NCBI RefSeq assembly: GCF_001435315.1
Contig: NZ_AZGK01000002.1
Span: 276-64,275 of the forward strand
Direction of reading: 5' to 3'
Source: Lentilactobacillus parabuchneri DSM 5707 = NBRC 107865
GTDB lineage: Bacteria > Bacillota > Bacilli > Lactobacillales > Lactobacillaceae
DNA: 64,000 nucleotides
A program made the translations under genes and the position numbers. Shown in pieces: positions 10,701 to 18,974 of the stretch (position 1 is the stretch's first letter; each line of letters starts with the position of its first letter). The notes under the pieces are model-generated. The model ran no database searches and had not been told where the DNA came from. It saw only the letters and a program-made list of their open reading frames with translations.

Positions 10701-11536
10701 GTGGTTCGGACATCATCGAAAGCTAACATGGCTTGCAGTTGTTTCTTCAAGTCATCAATTAACGGCAGCTGCTCAGTTAAAAATTTCTCGTCCTTTTCCA
10801 AGCCGGCTTGCTGTGCAAGTTGAAGCATATATTGATCGTTTAATTTGAATTTCTCCAGCACGTCGCTGATTTTAGGGGCAATGCTTTGCTGGTAAAAGTC
10901 GCTTTCAAGCAACGGCTTTTCCCCAAGGTCATAGAACTCAGCCGCGTCGTCTAACCACCCATCCGGATCATCTGTAACGTTGGCAAATTCATCCAGTCGA
11001 TAAATTAGATTGGCCAGGCCGTCGTCACTCCGATCGTTGGAAAAGTTTTCAGTTAAGCGGGCAAAAGAACCGTCGTCATCTTGGCCATAAAGATCTTCTC
11101 GCAGGCTATCCCACACCTGGTCTTTTAACAGCTGTTTTTCCGTATCATCGGCCAAAATTCGAAAGTTGGGATCGATTCCCAGCAGGTAGTAATAGCGACC
11201 AACCAGCTTTTGACAATAGGCATCCATGGTCGTAATGTCGGCCACCGCAACTTTTTGAATCTGTGTCAACAGGCGATTTTTTTGATCTTCCGGGGCGTTA
11301 CTAAATTCTTCTCGAAGGGAAACCTGCAGCCGCTGTCTCATTTCTTTGGCGGCCGCATTTGTAAAGGTCACGACCAGTAGTTGGTCAACATCGACTTGCT
11401 GATTTTTGACCATATCGATAATTCGATCGACCAGAACACGCGTCTTTCCAGAACCAGCCGAGGCAGAAACCAGGATGTTTCCTTCGGGCCGGTCTTTGAT
11501 CGCTTTTTGTTGATCACTTGTGTAATTAAATGCCAT
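7778..11536 (-). CDS. addA: ATP-dependent helicase/nuclease subunit A
   Basis: AddA (RexA), 1252 residues. It is the motor of the AddAB complex that unwinds and trims double-strand DNA ends for recombination repair. Domains: UvrD-type Walker A at about 24-32 (SASAGSGKT), the DEYQDNN Walker B and the GDSKQSIYRFR motif in the first third, the VMTIHGSKGLQFP and LYVALTRAEQRL helicase motifs in the second half, and a C-terminal RecB-like nuclease domain (GTATH, then GIIDGYVEADDGVYLFDYKTD). All key residues are present, so both activities should be intact. The ATG at 11536 overlaps the end of addB by 11 bases, with GGAGG inside addB as ribosome site. Confidence 0.97.
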   Translation of the reverse strand: MAFNYTSDQQKAIKDRPEGNILVSASAGSGKTRVLVDRIIDMVKNQQVDVDQLLVVTFTNAAAKEMRQRLQVSLREEFSNAPEDQKNRLLTQIQKVAVADITTMDAYCQKLVGRYYYLLGIDPNFRILADDTEKQLLKDQVWDSLREDLYGQDDDGSFARLTENFSNDRSDDGLANLIYRLDEFANVTDDPDGWLDDAAEFYDLGEKPLLESDFYQQSIAPKISDVLEKFKLNDQYMLQLAQQAGLEKDEKFLTEQLPLIDDLKKQLQAMLAFDDVRTTLTSFEFTKIPQLRKAEPEQKATHEQIKELNEQNKKNLRGLCADYFSMDEKDNIQLMQAAKKRVAKLISVVKLFRTSYEATKKQRHLMEFIDIEQAAFQILSSDLPQAVQVQEKLRNQYYEIMTDEYQDNNRLQDAILNKLAKKDGGNRFMVGDSKQSIYRFRLADPQMFINKQRAYSLADNHNELITLADNFRSTENVDNFINLIFEQIMDRDVGEIDYADAKLKFGANYYPKDLKADVSIMLYSSKKPLAQSEPLPADQVIDADEGQVELIAQKIRQIIDKGEKIADGDDYRPVTYGDFAVISPTRNSQVTMSQIFKAYGIPAEITGAKSYLKTTEIQIMLSLLSIIDNPYQDIPLVAVLRSPIVGLDDNQLAYLRINQKTGNYYQSVLKFYRDYPTSEPNDYAQAIYPLIERFFNQLDHFKDVAQQDGLVALIWEIYKQTGFLDYVGGMPGGYQRQTNLHALYERAADYEKNGFKGLFRFVLFIERMQERDDDLATAVPNASENMVHVMTIHGSKGLQFPIVFLNDIGKQFNPQDTRGSAILNDHLGVGISYLNTETREVLEPLQRRAVVDVTKNAGLSEEMRKLYVALTRAEQRLYLVGKVASPKGTSKSDILDPQKVVTDWQAKTEETAILLPISERNSAKSYLDWIGPAISRHPAITAGYGDSQLVNRLESDQSHFSLKFYDAAMIIQGKQQAGTQAPDPKKWVEDQVETVSADNGKAKQLSQIMNYQYPHVPATQTTAYQSVSEIKRLFDDPDNVQLGNLARIDVNQVIKPGRYTQPSLATPKFVAENGDKKPAPTEVGTATHLVLQQVDLQDEPTMETVTGLINHLVKTGILQENVAQAINVSGILKFYQSPVGQVVLANPTKTHREVPFSLLMKANQAFKNFGGNEQQRILIHGIIDGYVEADDGVYLFDYKTDRLTPQTTIETIRDRYEGQLRLYAIALAKILGKPISKKYLYLLSSDQLVPVQ

Positions 11537-14500
11537 CAGAAGTTTTTCCTCCTAGCTTGCGTAATACATCCGCCATCGAATCATCGGAAATCCGCCGGTA
11601 CTGATTGTCCGGCAATATTGGGTCGAAATTCATAATTGATTTGTAAGGACTAAACTGCATCCCAGTCATTTGTCCTTGTTGATATGGACGCAGCTTAATG
11701 TCGCCGGCAAAAATATTGGTTGCCGCAGCCTTGATGAGGGCTTCAGTATGTTCGAGAAAGGCCTCAAGATCGTTTTGGCGAATCAAAGAACTGGCTGCCG
11801 TCGTCCCACCGGCCTTTTTCTTGCCATAGGGATAAATCAACGAGGTTCCGGAAGCCAGATCCGGTTGCAAATTATCAACCAGATTTTCATCGTTCACTAA
11901 GATGCCGTTGTACTTGTGTTTGGCCAATAAAGCATTTTCAAAGCCAGCCTTTTCCAGTTCCCCTTGCTTAAAGGTCGCATTAAAAATATGCAGATAAAGG
12001 GCGCCTGCGATCGCCGCGTCTTTGTCATCGGGATTGAGTCGCGCTAAATTGTGTTTCAAAACATCCAAGTAAGTCAATAACTGCATCGAAATGCCGTCAT
12101 AGGCTGCATTGAAATCAAATTTTCGATCAGAAGACTTATAGTCAACGATTCCAAAATAACGTTTTTCTTTAGTACTCATCGAATCAATCCTGTCAATCCG
12201 ACCACGAACTTTAACCGTTCGATTGTCCGGCAAATCAAAGCTCAAGCCGCTTAAAGCCTGCTTTTGGTTGGGCTGGCCAAAAATCAACTCGGTATTTTGG
12301 GGACGCATCGGGGTCAGGGTCTGTTGATTACGCAGTGTTTGAACCATCTGTTGAATCGTTTTTTCCAGCTGAGTGGTAATGTAGTGCATCCGGTTTGAAC
12401 TGGTCAAGACAACGTAGTCAAAATTCTGCGGGTCATGGACGATTTGGTCAACGGTTTGGGCGACCAGTTGTTTGACATCCTCATCGCTTAGGCTTGCCAA
12501 ATCAATGTTTTGGGCGTGGACCTGCTTCGTTATTTGATCCATCGCGTCATGATAAAAGGTTCCCGTCGAAGCAGTTGACAGCTCAAATTTAGGCCGTTCC
12601 TGAAGCCTGAGACCATATTTGAGGAAATATTCGTAAGGGTTCTTATAGAAGGTTTCCAACTGAGAAATTGAGATGTTCAATTCATCTCCATATAAGCCGG
12701 TAATCAGTGGCGTTTCCAGCTTCGGTGGGACGTTAGTATAATGAATGCTTGCGAGTAATTTGTTTGTTAATTCACCGACGTCCGGATCACTTTTTAGCAA
12801 TTGAAAAACGGCTGCCCAGTCAGGTCCGAGGCCCTGATTATCCTTAAAATTATTTTGAGCAACTTGAATCAAGTGATGCAGCGTTCCCAACTTGGTGCCA
12901 ACGTAAGGTTGAACAGTGTGTTGACCGTCAGGAATCGCCGGATTATTAACAATGGGTAAGTTGAAGAAGCGTTGAATCCGTGAAACATAAGGTGATAGTT
13001 TCACAGATGATTCATCGTTTAGTTTATTCGTATAAGTAAAGATGAGCTTTTGAGACGCCGTCATAAAGGCAAGGTAGTTTAGGTAGGGTTCAAAGGCCAT
13101 TTGCACTTCTGCCGGGTCATTCAGATATTGATCGTCACCCAAATAGCTTTGAAGCTGATTAATATCATCATCGCCAAATAAATTCTCGTTAACCAGTCGG
13201 TCGGGCATGTTATCATCGTTTGCACCAATCATAAAGGTCACTTTATAATCAGTCATCTGAACCATCCCGCTTTCAGACACGCTCACCTGGTCCAGCGTTG
13301 ATGGAATTTGGGAATAGTCGGCCCCCTCAAATCCCGCATAAATAAGCGCCCAGAAGTCCTCGGCCACAAACGGCTTGTCACCTAGGATTTGAACACACTC
13401 GTCGAGCAGCGAACAAAACGTCCGCCACACTTGTTCGATTTGATTGGATCGGGTCATATCCCCGGCATCTGTCGCGGCATCGCGCCAATCTTGCAAACGA
13501 TCCACCACTCCGGCGTCAATCAAGAAGCGGTATAAAAGTGCCGCTGCATCCCGATTGGTTTTTGCCTGGTAGAACTTTTGGTAAAATTGCGGGAGTAAAT
13601 CGCGCACCATATGGCGAATCAGATTGATCTGGCGGGATATTTCCCGGTCACTGGCAGAAATTTTGGGCGAGCTTTCCCCTTCATCATTGTCGGGTAACCA
13701 GACATACTGCCAGTCTTCTTGCTGAGTCCAGCGTTTGTCGGCAAAATCATTTTTCAAAACCAGATTGTCGGTCAGAGAAACCGCCCGTCGATAAGCATCG
13801 ATCGGCATTGCCCGACCATCGACGACCGGCAGCACCAACTCAGATTTTAAAAACCGCATGATATCGTCGTAGCGGTAGTTTCGGCGTCGCTTGGGGTCAT
13901 AGATATCAAACAGTGCGCCAAGGAGTTCCACCAGCGGATGATCGGCCATTGATTTTTGAATATCCTTAAAATACGGAATGCCCTGGGTTGTCAAAACCGG
14001 GTCCAAAATATTTTGATAAGCGTCCAAATGACGGGTCATGATCAAAAAATCCGCATAACGGTATTTTCCAGAGGCCACCATTTGGTGAATCATGGTCGCA
14101 ACCTGGTCCAGTTCTGAATAGAGGCTGTCAGCCTGATAGATTTGAATACTTTCTTTTGCGATGTGCTGATCAACGGGGCGATTGCCTAAACTACTTGAGT
14201 CAATCCAGTAATCTTCCAGCTTTTGCATATCGTCACTGATTCGTGGTCGATCAGCCATGACGGTCTTTAAGTAAGGAATCTTGTTGTCAGCAGCAAATCC
14301 ATAGAGCTGATGAAACAGCTTAGCCGATTGCAGGAACAAATTTGGCTGCTTTGGCAGTTCGTTTGGATACGGTCGATCCAAGGTCAACGAAACAGTCACT
14401 GAAGCCGACTGGTTAATGAGTGCCTGCACCAGGCCACATTCCTGGGCTGTCAGCTTGGAGAAGCCTGAGATGTAGAAGTGATAATGGGATAAATCGATAT

Positions 14501-15089
14501 CCAGTAATTTATCGCTCAATAAATTCAAGACCGTATGACTATCAAAATACTGGTTGGCGATCCGTTCGACGTATTGCTGGTAAATAATGGCAAAATCATG
14601 CAGCTTATCACGCAAATCATTTGTAATCGTGCTGTTGTCGTTTTCCAACATTTCCAATAAATTTTCAGGTGAGACGTTTCCGGCCTGCATTTCTCGAATT
14701 TGTCGGGAGAGTTGATCAATGAATCCTGGATTATGAATTTCGTGTGAAAACAGAACCAATTTGTCTTGGTTATCAACGATGATTTGGTAAATCAACATAT
14801 TGATGCCAGCCTGGCTGATTCGCTGCTTCTGGTATTCTGGCGTGTTTCGCAAAAAGAACCAGGCCAATCGCGTGAATGACAGCACCTGAACCGCACTTTG
14901 AGCAGTGGTGTCAGCATCCACCTCACCGAGTTGTTTTAAGATGTCAACTTCTGATTCGAATTTAATATGGTTGGGAACTAGATAAAAAAATTGGTCGCCG
15001 GCGTTTTTTGCTTTTTGACTTTTCAATATTTCAATCATTTTCGCTTGATGGTCAAGACCATCTTTGCCTAAGACAAACTGTAACGTCAC
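11526..15089 (-). CDS. addB: ATP-dependent helicase/nuclease subunit B
   Basis: AddB (RexB), about 1187 residues, partner of AddA. It opens with VTLQFVLGKDGLDHQ; the GKT-type phosphate loop is not canonical, as in the RexB type of lactic acid bacteria. The C-terminal third holds a RecB-like nuclease domain (GTFYHDAMD, GRIDRID, GIVDYKSSDRKFD). I place the start at the GTG at 15089, 8 bases after AGAGG; the longer reading starts at a GTG at 15098, which touches that ribosome site. It is the first gene of the addB-addA unit. Confidence 0.95.
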   Translation of the reverse strand: MTLQFVLGKDGLDHQAKMIEILKSQKAKNAGDQFFYLVPNHIKFESEVDILKQLGEVDADTTAQSAVQVLSFTRLAWFFLRNTPEYQKQRISQAGINMLIYQIIVDNQDKLVLFSHEIHNPGFIDQLSRQIREMQAGNVSPENLLEMLENDNSTITNDLRDKLHDFAIIYQQYVERIANQYFDSHTVLNLLSDKLLDIDLSHYHFYISGFSKLTAQECGLVQALINQSASVTVSLTLDRPYPNELPKQPNLFLQSAKLFHQLYGFAADNKIPYLKTVMADRPRISDDMQKLEDYWIDSSSLGNRPVDQHIAKESIQIYQADSLYSELDQVATMIHQMVASGKYRYADFLIMTRHLDAYQNILDPVLTTQGIPYFKDIQKSMADHPLVELLGALFDIYDPKRRRNYRYDDIMRFLKSELVLPVVDGRAMPIDAYRRAVSLTDNLVLKNDFADKRWTQQEDWQYVWLPDNDEGESSPKISASDREISRQINLIRHMVRDLLPQFYQKFYQAKTNRDAAALLYRFLIDAGVVDRLQDWRDAATDAGDMTRSNQIEQVWRTFCSLLDECVQILGDKPFVAEDFWALIYAGFEGADYSQIPSTLDQVSVSESGMVQMTDYKVTFMIGANDDNMPDRLVNENLFGDDDINQLQSYLGDDQYLNDPAEVQMAFEPYLNYLAFMTASQKLIFTYTNKLNDESSVKLSPYVSRIQRFFNLPIVNNPAIPDGQHTVQPYVGTKLGTLHHLIQVAQNNFKDNQGLGPDWAAVFQLLKSDPDVGELTNKLLASIHYTNVPPKLETPLITGLYGDELNISISQLETFYKNPYEYFLKYGLRLQERPKFELSTASTGTFYHDAMDQITKQVHAQNIDLASLSDEDVKQLVAQTVDQIVHDPQNFDYVVLTSSNRMHYITTQLEKTIQQMVQTLRNQQTLTPMRPQNTELIFGQPNQKQALSGLSFDLPDNRTVKVRGRIDRIDSMSTKEKRYFGIVDYKSSDRKFDFNAAYDGISMQLLTYLDVLKHNLARLNPDDKDAAIAGALYLHIFNATFKQGELEKAGFENALLAKHKYNGILVNDENLVDNLQPDLASGTSLIYPYGKKKAGGTTAASSLIRQNDLEAFLEHTEALIKAAATNIFAGDIKLRPYQQGQMTGMQFSPYKSIMNFDPILPDNQYRRISDDSMADVLRKLGGKTSDGI

Positions 15090-15223
15090 TGCGCTCACCT
15101 CTCTAAAATTACTTTAATTTTACCATAGTCTAAAAGCCATGTTTGCTTAAAAAACAGATTATAAACCAGTCTAAGTCGAAGCGCTCAGCCCCATCACAAT
15201 AGTGTTTTCATAGGGCTTTCAGG

Positions 15224-15252
15224 TTGGAAATGATTTTTAGGAACATTATCAT
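15224..15252 (+). promoter_or_regulatory. Promoter-like site without an obvious gene
   Basis: TTGGAA (15224-15229), a 17-base spacer and TATCAT (15247-15252). Together with the terminator at 15779 it could delimit a non-coding transcript of about 540 bases. No independent support. Confidence 0.4.
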
Positions 15253-15491
15253 TGAACATTAAGAAAAAGAGTCTATCATTAATGGTGGATGCAGATTACA
15301 TCCATCTATTTGACCTAAATGAAAGCTTTATGCTTGCATTGATCTTGTTAGAGAGCCTATCGGTGCATTCCACGATTAAGTATCGGAAGCAAGAATTACG
15401 ATCTACCCCCAATATATCTTTCAAGTTCAAACTGGTAGGCTCTTACTCCTAATAACGCCTGGCGAAAGCTGGGCGGTACATATATAGATTA

Positions 15492-15640
15492 GAGTGCGAC
15501 AAGCAACGGTTTGACACGCCAAGTAGGCTAGGCGTTTTCACAGCCGTCGAAGAGCTAAGGTCACTCTGATTGAAATCCTGGGTTTGGATTTGAATCAAAG
15601 TGGCTTAGATCGCAGTGTCAGTTGCGTCAGAGCACGTTTT
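15492..15640 (+). repeat. GTGCGAC-type structured repeat, unit A
   Basis: It begins AGTGCGACAAGCAAC and ends GTTGCGTCAGAGCACGTTTT. The interior contains a long hairpin at about 15555-15607 (CTAAGGTCACT with AGTGGCTTAG, and GAAATCC with GGATTTG). The same end sequences recur at 15648, 20285 and, inverted, at 41479. Confidence 0.75.
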
Positions 15641-15647
15641 CAATCAC

Positions 15648-15683
15648 AGTGCGACGAGCCCCGGGTGGCCCCGGAGCACGTTT
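15648..15683 (+). repeat. GTGCGAC-type structured repeat, unit B (short)
   Basis: It starts AGTGCGACGAGCC, has a CCCCGGG/CCCCGG core and ends GGAGCACGTTTA. It is a minimal unit of the family, directly after unit A. It is followed by further inverted sequence (GGTTAACAACC near 15693 and GGTTGTTGTC near 15722). Confidence 0.7.
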
Positions 15684-15778
15684 AGACACGGCGGTTAACA
15701 ACCGGAGATGATTTACATGCAGGTTGTTGTCTCGGCGAGCACGCCAAAACGAAGCTAACGAATAAGTTCCCATTATTA

Positions 15779-15806
15779 CCTGAGGATAGTGTTCTCAGGC
15801 TTTTTT
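15779..15806 (+). terminator. Rho-independent terminator
   Basis: CCTGAG stem pairing with CTCAGG, followed by CTTTTTTAT. It lies on the plus strand, although no accepted plus-strand gene precedes it. Confidence 0.75.
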
Positions 15807-15904
15807 ATGGCCAAAAATATTCCCCAAAATTCGACCTTCACAATGTTTGTACTTACATCCGATATGTGATTAAATATCGATATAGAAAGTGCATTATGTG
15901 GGCA

Positions 15905-15919
15905 ATGGTATCGCTTTCA
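15905..15919 (+). promoter_or_regulatory. Candidate catabolite-responsive (cre) site
   Basis: ATGGTATCGCTTTCA differs from the WTGNAANCGNWNNCW consensus at one position. It lies 69 bases before the reductase start. Binding by CcpA is inferred from the motif only. Confidence 0.45.
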
Positions 15920-15987
15920 CATAAATGGACATTCTACTCAATCATTTGTGAATCATAGCATCGAATTGCCTAATAGGGGGAAATATT

Positions 15988-16749
15988 ATGACAAGAATTG
16001 CGATTGTTACTGGGGCTGGCCAAGGTATCGGAGAAGGAATTGCCCGCCAGTTGGCTCAAGACGGCTTAAGTGTTGCCGTTGCAGATTTAAATGAAGAAAA
16101 TGCCCGCAACGTTGCTGAAGAGATTGGCAATAATTCAAGGGGCTACTACGTTGATGTTTCAGACAAGAAGAGCATGTTTGATTTAGTCGACCACGTGGTA
16201 AAAGACTTTGGTAAGCTGGACGTGTTCGTTAACAATGCCGGCATTGCCAAGATCGGCACCATTTTAGATACGACTGAAGAAGACTTCGACCAAATTGTCA
16301 GTGTCAACTTAAAAGGTGTTTTATTCGGTATTCAAGCATCTGCGACTCAGTTTAAGAAACAAGGCACTGGCGGCAAGATTATCAGTGCCTCATCAATTGC
16401 CGGCCACGAAGGATTCGAGTTACTCGGACCATACTCCGCAACTAAATTTGCTGTCCGTGGCTTAACTCAAGTTGCTGCCCAAGAATTAGCGAAGGATAAA
16501 ATCACCGTAAACGCCTACGCACCAGGCATTGTTCTCACTAAGATGTGGGATCAAATTGATGCCGAAATGGCGAAAATCTACCACGTTCCAATAGGCGAAA
16601 CTTTGCAGAAAAACATTGATAGCATTGCCTTAGGTAGAGGAGAAACACCGGCTGACGTTGCCAACTTGGTTTCATTTTTGGCAGATCCAAAATCTGACTA
16701 CATTACTGGCCAAGCAATTATTGTCGATGGTGGGATTCATTTCGTATAA
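15988..16749 (+). CDS. Acetoin (diacetyl) reductase-like short-chain dehydrogenase
   Basis: Classical SDR of 253 residues. The NAD(H) site is TGAGQGIG (8-15), NNAG is at 82-85, and the catalytic triad is Ser136, Tyr149 and Lys153. The overall sequence resembles (S)-acetoin-forming diacetyl reductases/2,3-butanediol dehydrogenases, which remove diacetyl and regenerate NAD in lactic acid bacteria. The substrate is inferred from resemblance. The ATG at 15988 is preceded by AGGGGGAAA. The cre-like site at 15905 would fit carbon catabolite control. It is monocistronic, ending at a terminator shared with the convergent gene. Confidence 0.88.
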   Translation: MTRIAIVTGAGQGIGEGIARQLAQDGLSVAVADLNEENARNVAEEIGNNSRGYYVDVSDKKSMFDLVDHVVKDFGKLDVFVNNAGIAKIGTILDTTEEDFDQIVSVNLKGVLFGIQASATQFKKQGTGGKIISASSIAGHEGFELLGPYSATKFAVRGLTQVAAQELAKDKITVNAYAPGIVLTKMWDQIDAEMAKIYHVPIGETLQKNIDSIALGRGETPADVANLVSFLADPKSDYITGQAIIVDGGIHFV

Positions 16750-16751
16750 TC

Positions 16752-16799
16752 TAATCAAAAAAATAGCAGCCAAATGGCCGCTATTTTTTTGGTTGATTA
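16752..16799. terminator. Bidirectional terminator
   Basis: AATCAAAAAAATAGC pairs with GCTATTTTTTTGGTT around CAGCCAAATGGCC. It serves the SDR gene and overlaps the stop of the convergent minus-strand gene. Confidence 0.85.
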
Positions 16800-17150
16800 A
16801 GCCCTAACCTTATTTTCTTCCATGACTTTTCCAGTATAAAATTCCAGATCGTCTACAGCCTGCTCGTCTTGGTCGCCCTGAACCGTGGCGCTGTGCAAGT
16901 TCTGCTGGGCAACTGCCCAGTACACCAGGTTGTCGGTGATTGGTAAAATGTCTCGAATGATTCGAAAATCAAAGTTATCCCCATTGGTTGATTTCATATT
17001 CAAATAATTATTCCAATCGGTAACCATGTCGACGCCGCTATGCTCTTTTTTTGAGATAGCAGAAATAATCACAAAATGTGAATTTCGATTTGCTTCTGCA
17101 AGCTGTTCTTTTAGTTGTTTGACCTGTTCCGGTTTCAATTCAATTGCCAT
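16797..17150 (-). CDS. Hypothetical protein, 117 residues
   Basis: Soluble-looking protein with an N-terminal, probably helical stretch (LKPEQVKQLKEQLAEANRNS) and an acidic C-terminal part. I do not recognise the family. The ATG at 17150 follows GGGGGTCGC. It starts 19 bases after the upstream NAD(P)-binding protein gene on the same strand, so the two are probably one transcript, divergent from the aldo/keto reductase gene. Confidence 0.7.
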   Translation of the reverse strand: MAIELKPEQVKQLKEQLAEANRNSHFVIISAISKKEHSGVDMVTDWNNYLNMKSTNGDNFDFRIIRDILPITDNLVYWAVAQQNLHSATVQGDQDEQAVDDLEFYTGKVMEENKVRA

Positions 17151-17169
17151 GCGGCGACCCCCCTATTCG

Positions 17170-17727
17170 TTATAAATCAATGATTCCGACTGAGTGATTC
17201 AGCCATTCCTGGTGGACTAACATCTCGTAAGCCAGCTTGGCCACTGCTTCTGCTGAAACCGTGCCAGCTGGCATTTGACTTCCTTCATTAAAAAGTTGGT
17301 ATTTACCCATTGGCCGGTTCGCCAAAGTTCCCATTCTAATTATAGAATACGGAATTTCAGACTCATCGACAATCTTTATGGTGTATCTTTGCTGTTTTAT
17401 AAATTCTTCGACATCGTCAACTCCCGGGTAGGCAACGGGTGCAGCCAATTCGTCATCAACGCCGGCGTACGAAAGCATCACAAAATCACTAATCGGTGGT
17501 TGAACGTCATCAATCGCATCGAAGAGTGATTCAAAGTCAAGATCGGCATCTTTCGGTCCGACCGCAGTAAAAATGAGATTCACATCTTTGAGCGCGGACC
17601 TGTAATCTTCGACTGACTCAAGGTCTCCCGAATATACTTGGACCTCGATTTGAGGTTCGGCTTTCAATCGCGCCAGCAAATGTGGAACAACTGAACTTTG
17701 TTGTTGAATGATTAACAGTTTTTTCAA
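17170..17727 (-). CDS. NAD(P)-binding Rossmann-fold protein (NmrA/atypical SDR type)
   Basis: Protein of 185 residues starting with MKKLLIIQQQSS, a beta strand followed by a degenerate dinucleotide loop: the usual GATG is replaced by QQQSSV. Later blocks (LIFTAVGPKD, DFVMLSYAGVDDE, YSIIRMGTLANRP, VSAEAVAKLAYEML) follow the pattern of atypical SDRs such as YwnB. Because the glycine loop is missing, cofactor binding is uncertain. It is the first gene of a two-gene minus-strand unit, divergent from an aldo/keto reductase. Confidence 0.8.
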   Translation of the reverse strand: MKKLLIIQQQSSVVPHLLARLKAEPQIEVQVYSGDLESVEDYRSALKDVNLIFTAVGPKDADLDFESLFDAIDDVQPPISDFVMLSYAGVDDELAAPVAYPGVDDVEEFIKQQRYTIKIVDESEIPYSIIRMGTLANRPMGKYQLFNEGSQMPAGTVSAEAVAKLAYEMLVHQEWLNHSVGIIDL

Positions 17728-17769
17728 ATCGGCAGCTTCCTAATCTAAATGATTTTAAATTTTCCAATT

Positions 17770-17797
17770 ATGTATCATAATTAATATGTATCATAAT
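17770..17797. promoter_or_regulatory. Direct repeat in divergent promoter region
   Basis: The 12-base sequence ATGTATCATAAT occurs at 17770-17781 and 17786-17797, with a 16-base period, between two divergent oxidoreductase genes. This fits a regulator binding the same DNA face less well than a 10- or 20-base period would, but the exact copy is notable. Confidence 0.45.
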
Positions 17798-17827
17798 CAT
17801 GGTCGAAAATCAAAGGAGGATGTAAAA

Positions 17828-18769
17828 ATGTCCAAAAATGTAACAATTGGTCAATCAGATGTCGTCAGTACCCCGCTTGGATTTGGTACAAATGCAGTCG
17901 GCGGTCACAATCTTTTCCCCAACTTGGATGAACAAGCCGGAATGGATTCGGTTAAAGCCGCACTTGACAGTGGCATCACCATGCTCGACACCGCTTTTGC
18001 CTATGGCTTCGGCCGTTCTGAGGAATTGATTGGCAAAGTGCTTAAGGACTACGACCGATCAAAAGTGGTTATCGCAACCAAGGGCGCCCAAATTGTTGAT
18101 AACGATAATGTTTCTATCAGCAACAAACCAGCCGACCTTGAAGCATTCGTGAAAGCCAGCCTTCAACGTCTGGGTACCGACTACCTGGACATTTTCTACA
18201 TCCATTTTCCAGATGAAGACACGCCAAAAGACGAAGCAATCGCCAAACTCGCCGATCTTAAAAAACAAGGTCTGATTAAAGCCATTGGTGTATCCAACTT
18301 TTCATTGGCGCAACTCAAGGAAGCCAACAAGAATCACCAAGTTGATATTGTTGAAGACCAGTACAGCTTGGTTCACCGGGATGCTGAAAAAGAATTGTTC
18401 CCTTATCTGAAGCAGGAAAACATTTCCTTCGTCCCATTCTTCCCACTTGCAAGTGGCCTTCTAACAGGTAAATACGATGGAAGTCCCGTTAATTTTCCAG
18501 AAGATGATCTGAGAAATGCTGATCCGAATTTCTCGGGCAGTCGTTTCCACGCCATCACGGAATCAGTGAAAAATCTTCAGCCAATTGCCGATAACCATGA
18601 CGCGACGATCGCACAAATTGTTTTAGCCTGGTACATTAAGAATCCTAACGTCAGCGTCGTCATCCCCGGCGCCAAGTCACCTAACCAGGTTCGCAGTAAC
18701 GCAAAAGCAATGAGCGTTGAATTGTCCGATCAAGAATACAATACAATTGATAATGCATTTCGTCTGTAA
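17828..18769 (+). CDS. Aldo/keto reductase
   Basis: NADPH-dependent carbonyl reductase of 313 residues with a TIM-barrel pattern. The catalytic tetrad is Asp54, Tyr59, Lys85 and His126 (MLDTAFAYG, IATKG, YIHFPD). GVSNF near residue 155 and IPGAKSP near 280 are family motifs. The ATG at 17828 has AAAGGAGG 8 bases upstream; the longer frame from 17786 is not supported. The physiological substrate is unknown. The gene is divergent from the 17170 gene, with the direct repeat between them. Confidence 0.92.
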   Translation: MSKNVTIGQSDVVSTPLGFGTNAVGGHNLFPNLDEQAGMDSVKAALDSGITMLDTAFAYGFGRSEELIGKVLKDYDRSKVVIATKGAQIVDNDNVSISNKPADLEAFVKASLQRLGTDYLDIFYIHFPDEDTPKDEAIAKLADLKKQGLIKAIGVSNFSLAQLKEANKNHQVDIVEDQYSLVHRDAEKELFPYLKQENISFVPFFPLASGLLTGKYDGSPVNFPEDDLRNADPNFSGSRFHAITESVKNLQPIADNHDATIAQIVLAWYIKNPNVSVVIPGAKSPNQVRSNAKAMSVELSDQEYNTIDNAFRL

Positions 18770-18782
18770 GACACCACTAACT

Positions 18783-18813
18783 AGTCAGTGACCAACTATC
18801 ACTGGCTATTTTT
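18783..18813 (+). terminator. Rho-independent terminator
   Basis: AGTCAGTGA pairs with TCACTGGCT, followed by ATTTTTAC, just after the aldo/keto reductase gene. Confidence 0.8.
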
Positions 18814-18889
18814 ACTGTTCAATTTCCGCTCATTACTTTATGAATTGTGGCGATGAATATAAACGTTTTAACGATTGAACAGAATTTAA

Positions 18890-18906
18890 TTCGTTTATTG
18901 AACGAA
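18890..18906. promoter_or_regulatory. Palindromic operator candidate
   Basis: TTCGTTTATTGAACGAA is a perfect 6-base-arm palindrome that overlaps the -35 box of the permease promoter. TTCG/CGAA cores occur in PurR boxes, which would fit a nucleobase permease, but the spacing differs from the Bacillus PurBox pair. Regulator unknown. Confidence 0.5.
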
Positions 18907-18927
18907 ATCCGCGATAATGCTAAAATA
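18899..18927 (+). promoter_or_regulatory. Promoter of nucleobase permease gene
   Basis: TTGAAC (18899-18904), a 17-base spacer and TAAAAT (18922-18927). It overlaps the palindrome at 18890-18906. Confidence 0.65.
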
Positions 18928-18974
18928 AATATGTGTTTTTTTATTCATAACCGAACTATAGAGGGAGCTATTAT

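Larger units (their letters stand above)
15099..15987. other. Gene-poor interval with structured repeats
   Basis: I find no convincing protein gene here. The interval holds a promoter-like site (15224-15252), two units of a structured repeat family (15492-15683), more inverted repeat sequence to about 15750 and a plus-strand terminator (15779-15806). A 66-codon open frame at 15252-15452 begins at a TTG inside the -10 box and has no ribosome site, so I do not accept it. Confidence 0.6.

Noticed and set aside
15252-15452. 66-codon plus-strand frame
   Set aside because: It begins at a TTG inside a -10-like box, has no ribosome site, and its composition is not gene-like.
15224-15806. tmRNA, RNase P RNA or 6S RNA in the gene-free interval
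   Set aside because: The conserved cores (tRNA-like end, GAGGAAAGTCC-type block) are not present.
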